Origin: Betaproteobacteria bacterium
GTDB lineage: Bacteria; Pseudomonadota; Gammaproteobacteria; Burkholderiales; SG8-41
Length of the DNA stretch: 18,316 nucleotides
Assembly: GCA_016177355.1 (NCBI GenBank)
Contig: JACOVL010000093.1
Coordinates: 1 to 18,316 of the forward strand
Direction: 5' to 3'
Made by a program: the position numbers and the translations under genes. The notes under the pieces were generated by a model. The model made no database searches. It had not been told where the DNA came from and worked only from the letters and a program-made list of their open reading frames with translations. Within the stretch, counting starts at the first letter, position 1, and the number at the start of each line of letters is the position of its first letter. Positions 6,722 to 14,897 of the stretch are shown piece by piece.

Positions 6722-9655
6722 ATGCTGCTCACCAGGAAATCCACCAGCCTCATTGATAAAGACGGCGCTGCGCAAGGCCGGCTCGCCCGTTCGATTTCGG
6801 GCATGCTCGGCAGGACGATAGACCGCCGTGCCTTCCTGCGGCGCTCGGGCATCGCGCTCGGCGCGGGGGCGGTCGCCTCGCAACTGCCGTTCAACATCGT
6901 CGACCGGGCGGAAGCCGCCCAGGACGCGGGCGGCAAAACCGAAACCCGGCGCACGATCTGCACGCACTGTTCCGTCGGCTGCTCCATAGACGCCGTGGTG
7001 CAGAACGGCGTATGGATCCGGCAGGAACCGGTGTTCGATTCTCCGATCAACCTCGGCGCGCACTGCGCCAAGGGCGCCTCGATCCGCGAGCACGGCATGA
7101 CGCACGACTCGCACCGCCTGAAGACCCCGATGAAGCTCGCCGGCGGCAAGTGGCAGAAGATTTCCTGGGACCAGGCGCTCGATGAAGTCAGCAAGAAGAT
7201 GCTGGAGATCAAGAAGGCCAGCGGTCCCGACGCGACCTTCTGGATCGGCTCCTCCAAGCACGGCAACGAGCAGTCCTACCTGTTCCGCAAGTTCGTGTCC
7301 ATGTTCGGCACCAACAACATGGACCACCAGGCGCGCATCTGCCACTCGACGACGGTGGCGGGGGTCGCGAACACCTGGGGCTACGGGGCGATGACCAATT
7401 CGTACAACGACGAGCAGAATTCCAAGTGCGTCCTGTTCTTCGGCAGCAACGCGGCGGAAGCGCATCCGGTCTCGATGCTGCATACCCTGCACGCCAAGGA
7501 GAACGGCGCCAAGGTGATCGTCGTGGATCCGCGCTTCACCCGCACCGCCGCGCGGGCGGACACCTACTACCGCATCCGCTCCGGCACCGACGTCGCGTTC
7601 CTGTGGGGCATGCTGCACCACATCTTCAAGAACGGCTGGGAGGACAAGGACTACATCAAGGCCCGCGTCTACGGCATGGACAAGGTGCGCGAGGAAGTCG
7701 CCAAGTGGACGCCGGAAGAAGTCGAAAAGGTCACCGGCATGAAGGAAGCCGAGGTGCGCGACGTCGCCGAGAAGATGGCGAAGAACAAGCCCAGCACCAT
7801 CGTGTGGGCGATGGGCCAGACCCAGCACACCAACGGCAACGCGATCGTCCGCGCCTCCTGCATCCTGCAACTCGCGCTGGGCAACGTTGGCAAGTCGGGC
7901 GGCGGCGCCAACATCTACCGCGGCCACGACAACGTGCAGGGCGCGACCGACATCGGCCCGAATCCCGATTCTCTACCGGGCTACTACGGCATCGCGCCGG
8001 GGTCGTGGGCGCACTTCGCGCGGGTATGGGGCGTTGACCTCGACTGGCTCAAGAAGCAGTTCGCGTCCGAAGCCATGATGACCAAGCCGGGCATCACCGT
8101 GTCGCGCTGGCAGGACGCGGTGATGGAGAAGAACGAGAACATCGACCAGGATTCGAACCTGCGCGCCGTGGTTTTCTGGGGCCATGCGCCGAACAGCCAG
8201 AACCGCGGCAAGGAAATGGTCGAGGCGATGAAGAAGCTCGACCTGCTGGTGGTGATCGACCCGTATCCGAGCGCGACCGCCGCGATGGCGGCGATGGTGC
8301 GCCAGGACGGCGTTTACCTCCTGCCGGCGGCGACCCAGATGGAGACCTCGGGCTCGGTGACGGCATCCAACCGCTCGATCCAGTGGCGCGAGAAGGTGGT
8401 CGATCCCCTGTTCGAGTCGCGCACCGACCAGATGATCATGTACCAGCTCGCGCAGAAATTCGGCTTCGCCAAGGAATTCACGGCGAAGATCAAGCTCTCG
8501 AAGGGCAAGGGCGGCATGGACGAGCCCGACATGGAAGACACGTTGCGCGAGGTCAATCGCGGCGTGTGGACCATCGGCTATACCGGCCAGTCCCCCGAGC
8601 GGCTGCAGGCGCATATGCGCAATATGCACGTGTTCGACGTGAAGACGCTGCGGGCAAAGGGCGGCAAGGACGCCAAGACCGGCTACGTGCTGGATGGGGA
8701 CTATTACGGGCTGCCGTGGCCGTGTTTCGGCAATGCCGCGATGAAGCACCCGGGCTCGCCCAATCTCTATCAGACCGACCGCCACGTGATGGACGGGGGC
8801 GGCAACTTCCGCGCCAACTTCGGTGTCGAGCGTGACGGCGTGAACCTGCTGGCCGAGGACGGCTCGCATTCGAAGGGCGCGGATCTAACCACTGGGTATC
8901 CCGAGTTCGACCACGTGCTGTTGAAGAAGCTCGGCTGGTGGGACGATCTGACCGACGACGAGAAGAAGCTGGCGGAAGGCAAGAACTGGAAAACCGACCT
9001 CTCCGGCGGAATCCAGCGCGTGGTCATGAAAGTCCACGGCTGTCATCCGTTCGGCAACGCCAAGGCGCGCGCGGTAGTGTGGAACTTCCCGGACGGCGTG
9101 CCGCTGCACCGCGAGCCGCTCTACTCTCCGCGGCCGGACCTGATCGAGAAGTATCCGACGCACGACGACCAGAAGAACCGCTGGCGCCTGCCGGTGCTGT
9201 TCAAGACCGTGCAGCAGGCGAACAAGGATGCGGTCAAGTCCTACCCGCTGATCCTCACCAGCGGGCGGCTGACCGAGTACGAGGGCGGCGGGGACGAGAC
9301 CCGCTCCAACCCGTGGCTCGCCGAGCTGCAGCAGGAGATGTTCGTCGAGATCAACCCGAAGGACGCGAACGACCGCGGCGTCAGGAACAACGAGTACGTC
9401 TGGGTCCAGACGCCGACCAAGGCCCGCCTCAAGGTGAAGACGCTGGTCACCGAGCGGGTGGCATCGGGAACGGTATTCTGCCCGTTCCACTTCGCGGGGC
9501 ATTTCGAGGGCAGGGACCTGCTCGACAAGTATCCGGAGGGCGCAGCCCCTATCGTGCGCGGCGAGGCTGTGAACACGGCCACCACCTACGGCTACGACAT
9601 CGTGACCATGATGCAGGAAACCAAGACCACGCTGTGCCAGGTGGTGAAGGCATAA
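6722..9655 (+). CDS. fdhA: Formate dehydrogenase catalytic alpha subunit (Mo/W-bis-MGD, cysteine type)
   Basis: This subunit oxidises formate to CO2 at a molybdenum or tungsten bis-MGD centre. The 977-residue protein starts with a Tat signal (DRRAFLRR, residues 34-41, then a hydrophobic stretch to about 60), so it is exported folded to the periplasm. One 4Fe-4S cluster is bound by Cys80, Cys83, Cys87 and Cys115. The active site reads ARICHSTTVAG with Cys207 (codon TGC at 7340-7342) in place of selenocysteine, followed by the catalytic His208. Cofactor-binding segments include VIVVDPRFTRTA, VWAMGQTQHTNG and GGGANIYRGHDNVQGATD. The C-terminal molybdopterin dinucleotide-binding domain includes LILTSGRLTEYEGGGDETRSNPWLAEL. 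Its Tat protein, beta and gamma partners flank it. The metal cannot be told from sequence; the Tup genes nearby suggest tungsten. Confidence 0.97.
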   Translation: MLLTRKSTSLIDKDGAAQGRLARSISGMLGRTIDRRAFLRRSGIALGAGAVASQLPFNIVDRAEAAQDAGGKTETRRTICTHCSVGCSIDAVVQNGVWIRQEPVFDSPINLGAHCAKGASIREHGMTHDSHRLKTPMKLAGGKWQKISWDQALDEVSKKMLEIKKASGPDATFWIGSSKHGNEQSYLFRKFVSMFGTNNMDHQARICHSTTVAGVANTWGYGAMTNSYNDEQNSKCVLFFGSNAAEAHPVSMLHTLHAKENGAKVIVVDPRFTRTAARADTYYRIRSGTDVAFLWGMLHHIFKNGWEDKDYIKARVYGMDKVREEVAKWTPEEVEKVTGMKEAEVRDVAEKMAKNKPSTIVWAMGQTQHTNGNAIVRASCILQLALGNVGKSGGGANIYRGHDNVQGATDIGPNPDSLPGYYGIAPGSWAHFARVWGVDLDWLKKQFASEAMMTKPGITVSRWQDAVMEKNENIDQDSNLRAVVFWGHAPNSQNRGKEMVEAMKKLDLLVVIDPYPSATAAMAAMVRQDGVYLLPAATQMETSGSVTASNRSIQWREKVVDPLFESRTDQMIMYQLAQKFGFAKEFTAKIKLSKGKGGMDEPDMEDTLREVNRGVWTIGYTGQSPERLQAHMRNMHVFDVKTLRAKGGKDAKTGYVLDGDYYGLPWPCFGNAAMKHPGSPNLYQTDRHVMDGGGNFRANFGVERDGVNLLAEDGSHSKGADLTTGYPEFDHVLLKKLGWWDDLTDDEKKLAEGKNWKTDLSGGIQRVVMKVHGCHPFGNAKARAVVWNFPDGVPLHREPLYSPRPDLIEKYPTHDDQKNRWRLPVLFKTVQQANKDAVKSYPLILTSGRLTEYEGGGDETRSNPWLAELQQEMFVEINPKDANDRGVRNNEYVWVQTPTKARLKVKTLVTERVASGTVFCPFHFAGHFEGRDLLDKYPEGAAPIVRGEAVNTATTYGYDIVTMMQETKTTLCQVVKA

Positions 9656-9673
9656 GGGACTGAGGAGCTAACC

Positions 9674-10294
9674 ATGGCGAGAATGAAATTTCTGGCGGAT
9701 GCCGAGCGCTGCATCGAGTGCAATGGCTGCGTGACGGCGTGCAAGCAGGAGCACGAGATCCCGTGGGGCGTGAACCGCCGGCGCGTGGTGACCCTGAACG
9801 ACGGGGTACCGGGCGAGAAGTCGATCTCGGTCGCCTGCATGCACTGCTCGGACGCGCCCTGCATGGCGGTATGCCCGGTGGACTGCTTCTACAAGACCAC
9901 CGAGGGCGTGGTGCTGCACGACAAGGACATCTGCATCGGCTGCGGCTACTGCTTCTACGCCTGCCCGTTCGGCGCGCCGCAGTTCCCGCAGGACGGGGCG
10001 TTCGGACTGCGCGGCAAGATGGACAAGTGCACGTTCTGCGCCGGCGGCCCCGAGGCCGACCATTCGGCGGCTGAGTTCAAGAAGTACGGCCGCAACCGCC
10101 TGGCGGAAGGGAAGCTGCCCGCCTGCGCCGAGATGTGCGCGACCAAGGCGCTGCTGGGCGGCGACGCGGACGTCATTGCCAATATCTACCGCGACCGCGT
10201 GCTGAAGCGCGGCAAGGGCTCGGAAATCTGGGGCTGGGGCACGGCCTACGGCAAGCCGGACAAGCCGGCGGCCCAGCCCGGAGCCAAATCATGA
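9674..10294 (+). CDS. fdhB: Formate dehydrogenase iron-sulfur beta subunit
   Basis: The beta subunit carries electrons from the alpha subunit to cytochrome b. This 206-residue protein has ligands for four 4Fe-4S clusters: Cys13/16/19/23, Cys55/58/63/67, Cys87/90/93/97, and the pair of pairs Cys119/122 and Cys151/155. An extra Cys lies at 71. It has no Tat signal of its own and, unlike the E. coli FdnH type, no C-terminal transmembrane helix, so it probably crosses the membrane as a complex with the Tat-bearing alpha subunit. GAGGAG precedes the ATG at a good distance. The tail (about 185-206) is rich in Lys, Pro and Ala. The stop overlaps the ATG of the small lipoprotein gene (ATGA), indicating coupled translation. 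Confidence 0.96.
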   Translation: MARMKFLADAERCIECNGCVTACKQEHEIPWGVNRRRVVTLNDGVPGEKSISVACMHCSDAPCMAVCPVDCFYKTTEGVVLHDKDICIGCGYCFYACPFGAPQFPQDGAFGLRGKMDKCTFCAGGPEADHSAAEFKKYGRNRLAEGKLPACAEMCATKALLGGDADVIANIYRDRVLKRGKGSEIWGWGTAYGKPDKPAAQPGAKS

Positions 10295-10521
10295 GGCGCG
10301 TATTGATGCTCGCATTTGCCGCGGCCTTGACGTGGTCGGTGGCGGGCTGCGGCGAAAAGCCCATGGTCACGGTCTACAAGCAGGGCCAGTACCAGGGCAA
10401 GCCCGACATGCAGCCCTGGGACGGCGACCCGTTCAAGGGCGACAAGAACGCCTGGGAAAAGACCGTCAAGGCGCGCAACCTCGGCCAGAACGAGTACGTG
10501 CGTATTTCAGGCGGCAGTTGA
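10291..10521 (+). CDS. Small predicted lipoprotein in the formate dehydrogenase operon
   Basis: The 76-residue product begins MRRVLMLAFAAALTW and continues to a lipobox-like V-A-G-C, which would place the lipidated Cys at residue 20. The mature part of about 56 residues is hydrophilic and contains KQGQYQGKPDMQPWDGDPF followed by a Lys-rich segment (NAWEKTVKARNLGQNEYVRI). I recognise no domain. It overlaps the beta-subunit stop by ATGA and ends 25 bp before the gamma-subunit ATG, so it is an integral part of the operon. A small periplasm-facing subunit or assembly factor of the FDH complex is inferred from position alone. It is short, but the overlap, the lipobox and the compact spacing argue that it is real. 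Confidence 0.8.
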   Translation: MRRVLMLAFAAALTWSVAGCGEKPMVTVYKQGQYQGKPDMQPWDGDPFKGDKNAWEKTVKARNLGQNEYVRISGGS

Positions 10522-10546
10522 TCCTAACCCACCAACGGAGGAGCGC

Positions 10547-11617
10547 ATGCCCGGCAGCCGAGACATGCGAGAGATAGTGCGCCTGTTGTGCCTGCTTTGC
10601 GTGATGCTGTTCGCGCCGCTCGCGTGGGCGGCGGAAGGGGGCGGCGCCAAGGAGCAGGCGCTACGCCAGCAGACGCAACCCCTCAACAACGCGCCGGTGT
10701 GGCGCGACGTGCGCGGCGGCGAGAACCCGTACCAGACGACCCAGGTGCGCGGCATCGAGACCAGCGTGCTGGTGCAGACGGAAGGCGAGATCTGGCGCCA
10801 GATCCGCAATGGCCCGGTGACGATCTATGGCGGGCTGTTCCTGGTCGCGATCATGGCGGTGATCGGCCTCTTCCACTGGCTCCACGGTCCGATCAAGCTG
10901 CACGGAAAGCCCACCGGAAGAAAGATCGCCCGCTTCACAGATTGGGAGCGGCTGGTCCATTGGGCGACCGCCATCAGCTTCGTGATTCTCGCGATCAGCG
11001 GGGTCGTCATCCTGTTCGGCAAGTACATCCTGCTGCCGATGTTCGGCTACACGCTGTTCTCGTGGCTCGCGATCCTGTCCAAGAACCTGCACAACTTCGT
11101 CGGGCCGCTCTTCATTTTCTGCGCGATCGTGATGTTCGTGGCCTACGTTAAGGACAACCTGTGGCAGTCCTACGACTTCAAGTGGTTCAAGAACGCCGGC
11201 GGCATGCTCGGAGGCGAGCACCTCCCGTCCGGAAAATTCAACGCCGGCGAGAAGGTCTGGTTCTGGATCGGGCTGCTCCTGCTGAGCGTCGCGGTGGGCG
11301 TCACCGGGCTGGTGCTGGATTTCCCGAATTTCGCCCAAGGGCGCGGCACCATGCAGCTGATGACCGTGATCCACGCCGCCGCCGCCGTGATCTATATCGG
11401 CATTGCCCTCGGGCATATCTACATGGGCTCGATCGGCGTCGAGGGCGCTTACGACTCGATGAGAATCAGGGGCGGCGAAGGCAAGGTTGACGAGACCTGG
11501 GCCAGGGAGCACCACGAACGCTGGTATAACGAGGTCGCATCCGGCGGCCGTGCCGCCGGGGGCGGCGTGCCTTCGGCCGCGAAGGCCTCGACGATCAAGG
11601 AGGGGTGGAAGCTATGA
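10547..11617 (+). CDS. fdhC: Formate dehydrogenase cytochrome b gamma subunit
   Basis: The gamma subunit anchors FDH in the inner membrane and passes electrons from the beta subunit to quinone through b-type haem. The 356-residue protein starts with an N-terminal signal-like segment (about 8-29), then a periplasmic stretch of about 60 residues, then membrane segments near 92-112, 138-158, 182-201, 237-256 and 271-293. Candidate haem-ligand histidines sit in or near these helices (His110/113, His138, His182, His276, His290). The C-terminus carries VDETWAREHHERWY and a Gly/Ala-rich tail ending WKL. GGAGG lies just upstream of the ATG at 10547, which supports this start over the in-frame ATG at 10565. 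The stop overlaps the next gene's ATG (ATGA). Confidence 0.95.
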   Translation: MPGSRDMREIVRLLCLLCVMLFAPLAWAAEGGGAKEQALRQQTQPLNNAPVWRDVRGGENPYQTTQVRGIETSVLVQTEGEIWRQIRNGPVTIYGGLFLVAIMAVIGLFHWLHGPIKLHGKPTGRKIARFTDWERLVHWATAISFVILAISGVVILFGKYILLPMFGYTLFSWLAILSKNLHNFVGPLFIFCAIVMFVAYVKDNLWQSYDFKWFKNAGGMLGGEHLPSGKFNAGEKVWFWIGLLLLSVAVGVTGLVLDFPNFAQGRGTMQLMTVIHAAAAVIYIGIALGHIYMGSIGVEGAYDSMRIRGGEGKVDETWAREHHERWYNEVASGGRAAGGGVPSAAKASTIKEGWKL

Positions 11618-11874
11618 GCGCGCCGAAATTCTGGAAGATCGTCCCGACGCTGCTGGTGGCGGGTGTCGTGGGCATGGCTTACGCCAAGCTGCCACCGTTG
11701 AGCGATGAGGCGAAAGCCAAGGCCAAGGAAGCCGCAGCCAAGAAGGGAGAGGCTGCCAAGAAGGCCAGCGCCGCCCTGGAAAAGGCGATGGACCGTGTCG
11801 CCGAACGCTACAAGAGGGAAAAGGGCATCAAGACCGTAGCAGCGGCCCCGGCCCCGGCTGCGAAGAAGAAATAA
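11614..11874 (+). CDS. Small exported Ala/Lys-rich protein closing the formate dehydrogenase operon
   Basis: This 86-residue protein has a short hydrophobic N-terminus (FWKIVPTLLVAGVVGMAYA) that looks like a signal peptide cleaved after AYA (about residue 27) or a membrane anchor. It then has a strongly helical, charged stretch of alternating Ala, Lys and Glu (about 34-70) and an Ala/Pro/Lys tail. The start at 11614 is preceded by AAGGAGGGG and overlaps the gamma-subunit stop (ATGA). The frame is open to 11605, but the ATG at 11614 fits the ribosome site better. A terminator follows within about 20 bp, so it is the last gene of the operon. I recognise no family; a helical periplasmic or membrane-tethered accessory to FDH is inferred. 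Confidence 0.8.
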   Translation: MSAPKFWKIVPTLLVAGVVGMAYAKLPPLSDEAKAKAKEAAAKKGEAAKKASAALEKAMDRVAERYKREKGIKTVAAAPAPAAKKK

Positions 11875-11892
11875 ACAGCCCCCCCAGTTCGA

Positions 11893-11921
11893 AAAAAAGC
11901 CCGGGGCCCCCGGGCTTTTTT
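11893..11921. terminator. Bidirectional rho-independent terminator between the FDH operon and fumarase
   Basis: A perfect hairpin of GC-rich arms GCCCGGG (11899-11905) and CCCGGGC (11909-11915) with a 3-base loop is flanked by six A on the left and six T on the right, extending the stem to 13 bp. It ends transcripts in both directions, serving the FDH operon (last stop 11874) and the converging fumarase gene (stop at 11933). Confidence 0.93.
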
Positions 11922-11932
11922 GTTTGCGAGAT

Positions 11933-13450
11933 CTAGGCGACGGTGACCGGAATCTTGCCGATCTTCGCGCGCCACTCGCGGGGACCCGACTCGTGCACCG
12001 CGTTGCCGGAGGCATCCACCGCGACCATGACCGGCATGTCCTTGACCTCGAACTCGCGGATCGCCTCCATGCCGAGTTCCTGGAACGCGAGCACCCGGGC
12101 GCCGCGGACCGCCTTCGACACCAGGTAGGCCGCACCGCCCACGGCGATCAGGTGCACGCCCTGGTGGCGCTTGATCGCCTCCACCGCTTGGGCGCCGCGC
12201 TCCGACTTGCCGATGGAGCCGAGCAGCCCCGTTTTGCCCAGCATGGCGTCCATGAACTTGTCCATGCGGCGGGAGGTCGTGGGGCCGGCGGGGCCGACCA
12301 CTTCATCGCGCACCGGGTCCACCGGGCCGACGTAGTAAATCAGGCGGTTCTTCAGGTCAACGGGCAGCGGCTCGCCTTTCGCCATCAGGTCGGCGAGCCG
12401 CTTGTGCGCGGCGTCGCGCCCGGTGAGGATCCTGCCGGTGAGCAGCAGCCGGTCGCCGGCCCTCCACTCAGCGGTACCGCTTTTATCGAGGGTCTCGAGG
12501 TTGACGCGTTTCGCGCCGACCGCGAGGTCCACCTCGAGCTTCGGCCAGTGCTCGATGCCGGGCGGGTCGAGCCGCGCCGGCCCCGATCCGTCGAGAAAGA
12601 AATGCGCGTGGCGCGTCGCGGCACAGTTGGGGATGATCGCCACCGGCAGGGCGGTGGCGTGGGTCGGGTAATCCGCCACCTTGACGTCGAGCACGGTGGT
12701 GAGGCCGCCCAGGCCCTGCGCGCCGATGCCGAGCGCGTTGACCTTGTCGAAGATCTCGATGCGCAGCTCCTCGGCGCGCGTCTTCGGGCCGCGCGCCTTG
12801 AGCTCGTGCATGTCGAGGGGCTCGAGCAGCGCTTCCTTGGCGAGCAACATGGCTTTCTCGGCGGTGCCGCCGATGCCGATTCCCAGCATGCCCGGCGGGC
12901 ACCAGTCCCCGCCCATGGCCGGGACCTGCCCGATCACCCAGTCCACCACGGAATCGCCCGGGTTGAGCGTCACGAAGCGCGCCTTGTTCTCCGAGCCGCC
13001 GCCCTTGGCCGCGAGCTTGACCTCGATCTTGTCGCCGGGGACGACCTCCATGTAGAGGACCGCCGGCGTGTTGTCGCGCGTGTTCCTGCGCGCGCCGGCC
13101 GGGTCGGCGAGCATCGAGGCGCGCAGCGGATTGTCCTTGTCGGTATAAGCGCGGCGCACGCCTTCATCCACCATCTCCTGGACGCTCATCGTCGCATCCC
13201 AGCGCACGTCCATCCCGATCTTGAGGAACACCACGGGCACGCCGGTGTCCTGGCACACCGGCCGGTGGCCTTCGACCGCCATGCGCGAATTCATCAGGAT
13301 CTGGGCGATGGCGTTTTTCGCCGCCGGCGACTGCTCGACCTCGTAGGCCCCGGCCATCGCCCGGATGAAGTCCACCGGGTGGTAGATGGAGATGTGCTGG
13401 AAGCCGTCGGCGATGCTCTGGATGAAGTCCGCCTGCTTGATAGTGGTCAT
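11933..13450 (-). CDS. fumA: Class I fumarate hydratase (4Fe-4S)
   Basis: Class I fumarases interconvert fumarate and malate with an oxygen-sensitive 4Fe-4S cluster, in the citric acid cycle or its reductive branch. The 505-residue length is typical of the single-chain enzyme, with an alpha-type N-terminal domain and a beta-type C-terminal domain. The three cluster cysteines are visible: Cys66 in RPVCQDTG, Cys184 in GGDWCPPGMLGIGIGGT and Cys276 in IPNCAATRH. The C-terminal part shows IYYVGPVDPVRDEVVGPAGPTTSRRMD, matching the beta domain. The ATG at 13450 begins MTTIKQADFI. It lies downstream of moeA on the same strand but is separated by a repeat element, and it converges on the FDH operon. 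No functional link to FDH is evident. Assignment between the fumA and fumB paralogue names is arbitrary. Confidence 0.95.
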   Translation of the reverse strand: MTTIKQADFIQSIADGFQHISIYHPVDFIRAMAGAYEVEQSPAAKNAIAQILMNSRMAVEGHRPVCQDTGVPVVFLKIGMDVRWDATMSVQEMVDEGVRRAYTDKDNPLRASMLADPAGARRNTRDNTPAVLYMEVVPGDKIEVKLAAKGGGSENKARFVTLNPGDSVVDWVIGQVPAMGGDWCPPGMLGIGIGGTAEKAMLLAKEALLEPLDMHELKARGPKTRAEELRIEIFDKVNALGIGAQGLGGLTTVLDVKVADYPTHATALPVAIIPNCAATRHAHFFLDGSGPARLDPPGIEHWPKLEVDLAVGAKRVNLETLDKSGTAEWRAGDRLLLTGRILTGRDAAHKRLADLMAKGEPLPVDLKNRLIYYVGPVDPVRDEVVGPAGPTTSRRMDKFMDAMLGKTGLLGSIGKSERGAQAVEAIKRHQGVHLIAVGGAAYLVSKAVRGARVLAFQELGMEAIREFEVKDMPVMVAVDASGNAVHESGPREWRAKIGKIPVTVA

Positions 13451-13478
13451 GGCTAGGTGCTCAAAGAATCAATACGAA

Positions 13479-13567
13479 CCGCAGATACACGCCGATACAC
13501 ACAGATCGAAAAAACAACAAATAATCCTGTCCATTCTGGTCTTGATCTTATCTGCGTTTATCTGCGG
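13479..13567. repeat. MITE-like intergenic repeat with 19-bp imperfect inverted ends
   Basis: The left arm at 13479-13497 and the reverse complement of 13549-13567 match at 17 of 19 bases. Each arm contains a repeated unit of about 10 bases built on CGCAGATA. The roughly 50-bp centre is AT-rich. It fills the gap between moeA and fumarase, carries no gene, and would fold into a long hairpin in RNA. Whether it is mobile is not known. Confidence 0.8.
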
Positions 13568-13572
13568 CTAAA

Positions 13573-14847
13573 TCACACTACGCCTTCCATCACCTGCACC
13601 TCGACCAGCGTGCCGGGCGCGACGTTGCCTTGCGCGTCGGGCAGGATGATGAAGCAGTTCGCCTCCGACATCGAGCGTAGGATGCCGGAGCCCTGCTCGC
13701 CGGTGACGCGCACGCTCCAGCCGCCGGACGCGTCCCGGCTCAGGATGCCGCGCTGGAACTCGGTACGGCCCGGCGCTTTCTTGAGGGCCGAGGTGCAGGG
13801 CACCATGAACGAGGGCGGCGCCGGCACCGGGTCGATCCCGGAGAGCTTCAACAGCGCATCGCGCACGAACTGGTAGAAGGTGACCATCACGGATACGGGG
13901 TTGCCCGGCAGCCCGAAGAAATGCGCCGAGCCGATCTTGCCGTAGGCGAGCGGCCGACCCGGCTTCATCGCGATTTTCCAGAACACCACCTCGCCCAGCT
14001 TGTCGAGCAGGGCCTTGACGAAGTCGGCCTCGCCGACCGACACGCCGCCGCTCGTGATCACCACGTCCGCAGCAGCAGCCGCATCGCGGAACGCGCGCTC
14101 GAGGAGCTGCGGGTCGTCGCGCACCACGCCCATGTCCAGCACCTCGCAGCCCAGCCGGGTCAACATGCCGTGGAGGGTGTAGCGGTTGCTGTCGTAGATC
14201 TGGCCTTCCTTCAGCTGCGAGCCGATCGAGACCAGCTCGTCGCCGGTGGAGAAGAAGGCGACGCGCAGCCTGCGGTAGACCGCGACCTCGCCGATGCCGA
14301 GCGAGGAGACGAGGCCGGTGTCCGCCGGGCGCAGCGCGATCCCGCGCTTCAACGCGACCTGCCCCGAGGCGAGGTCCTCGCCGGCGCGGCGCAGGTTCTG
14401 GCCTTTCTTGTGCCCCTTGCCGACGGTGATGCTGTCGCCTTCAGCCTTGACGTGCTCCTGCATGACAATGGTGTCCGCGCCCTGCGGCACCACGCCGCCG
14501 GTCATGATGCGCACGCATTGCCCGGCGCCGACCGCGCCCTTGAACGGCACGCCGGCGAACGAGCTGCCGATATTCCTGAGCGACGTTTCCCCGTCGGGCT
14601 TGAGGTCCGCATGGCGCACCGCATAGCCGTCCATCGCGGAGTTGTCGTGGGCCGGCACGTTGAGCGGCGAGACCACGTCTTCGGCCAGCACCCGCCCGAG
14701 CGCGGCCCTCACGTTGACCCGCTCGGAAGCCGTGACCGGCGCCAGGAAGCGCGCGATGACCTCACGTGCCTTCGCGACCGGCATCGAGTTCGGGTCGTAG
14801 TCGTCGGCGCAGCTCAGTGCGCGCAGGTTCTGGGCCGGATCGTTCAT
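13573..14847 (-). CDS. moeA: Molybdopterin molybdenumtransferase MoeA
   Basis: MoeA inserts molybdate (or tungstate) into adenylylated molybdopterin in the cytoplasm. The 424-residue size is normal. Signature segments are PAHDNSAMDGYAVR (residues 65-78), MTGGVVPQGADTIVMQEH, the nucleotide/pterin region FFSTGDEL, the TSGGVSVGEADFV loop, MKPGRPLAYG and FFGLPGNPVSVMVTF. The C-terminal domain IV is complete and ends VMEGVV. It starts at the ATG at 14847, divergent from tupB across only 50 bp, so metal uptake and metal insertion could share a regulatory region. On the 3' side a repeat element separates it from fumarase. It would serve the FDH encoded in the same window. Confidence 0.96.
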   Translation of the reverse strand: MNDPAQNLRALSCADDYDPNSMPVAKAREVIARFLAPVTASERVNVRAALGRVLAEDVVSPLNVPAHDNSAMDGYAVRHADLKPDGETSLRNIGSSFAGVPFKGAVGAGQCVRIMTGGVVPQGADTIVMQEHVKAEGDSITVGKGHKKGQNLRRAGEDLASGQVALKRGIALRPADTGLVSSLGIGEVAVYRRLRVAFFSTGDELVSIGSQLKEGQIYDSNRYTLHGMLTRLGCEVLDMGVVRDDPQLLERAFRDAAAAADVVITSGGVSVGEADFVKALLDKLGEVVFWKIAMKPGRPLAYGKIGSAHFFGLPGNPVSVMVTFYQFVRDALLKLSGIDPVPAPPSFMVPCTSALKKAPGRTEFQRGILSRDASGGWSVRVTGEQGSGILRSMSEANCFIILPDAQGNVAPGTLVEVQVMEGVV

Positions 14848-14858
14848 GACGGGTTCCC

Positions 14859-14875
14859 GTAAAAACGAATTTTAC
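14859..14875. promoter_or_regulatory. Small palindrome between divergent moeA and tupB
   Basis: GTAAAA (14859-14864) and TTTTAC (14870-14875) form a 6-bp inverted repeat with a 5-bp spacer in the 50-bp gap between the moeA and tupB starts. Position and symmetry fit a shared operator for a dimeric regulator, but no specific factor is recognised and the arms are short. Confidence 0.35.
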
Positions 14876-14897
14876 CGGAATGACGTAACATTGGATC

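Noticed and set aside
7340..7342. Possible selenocysteine at the FDH active site
   Set aside because: The codon is TGC, giving cysteine followed by the catalytic His; no in-frame TGA is present there.
11924..13456. A 510-codon open frame on the plus strand
   Set aside because: It is the antisense shadow of the fumarase gene, which has all its cluster cysteines; the shadow product is His/Arg/Ala-rich and featureless.
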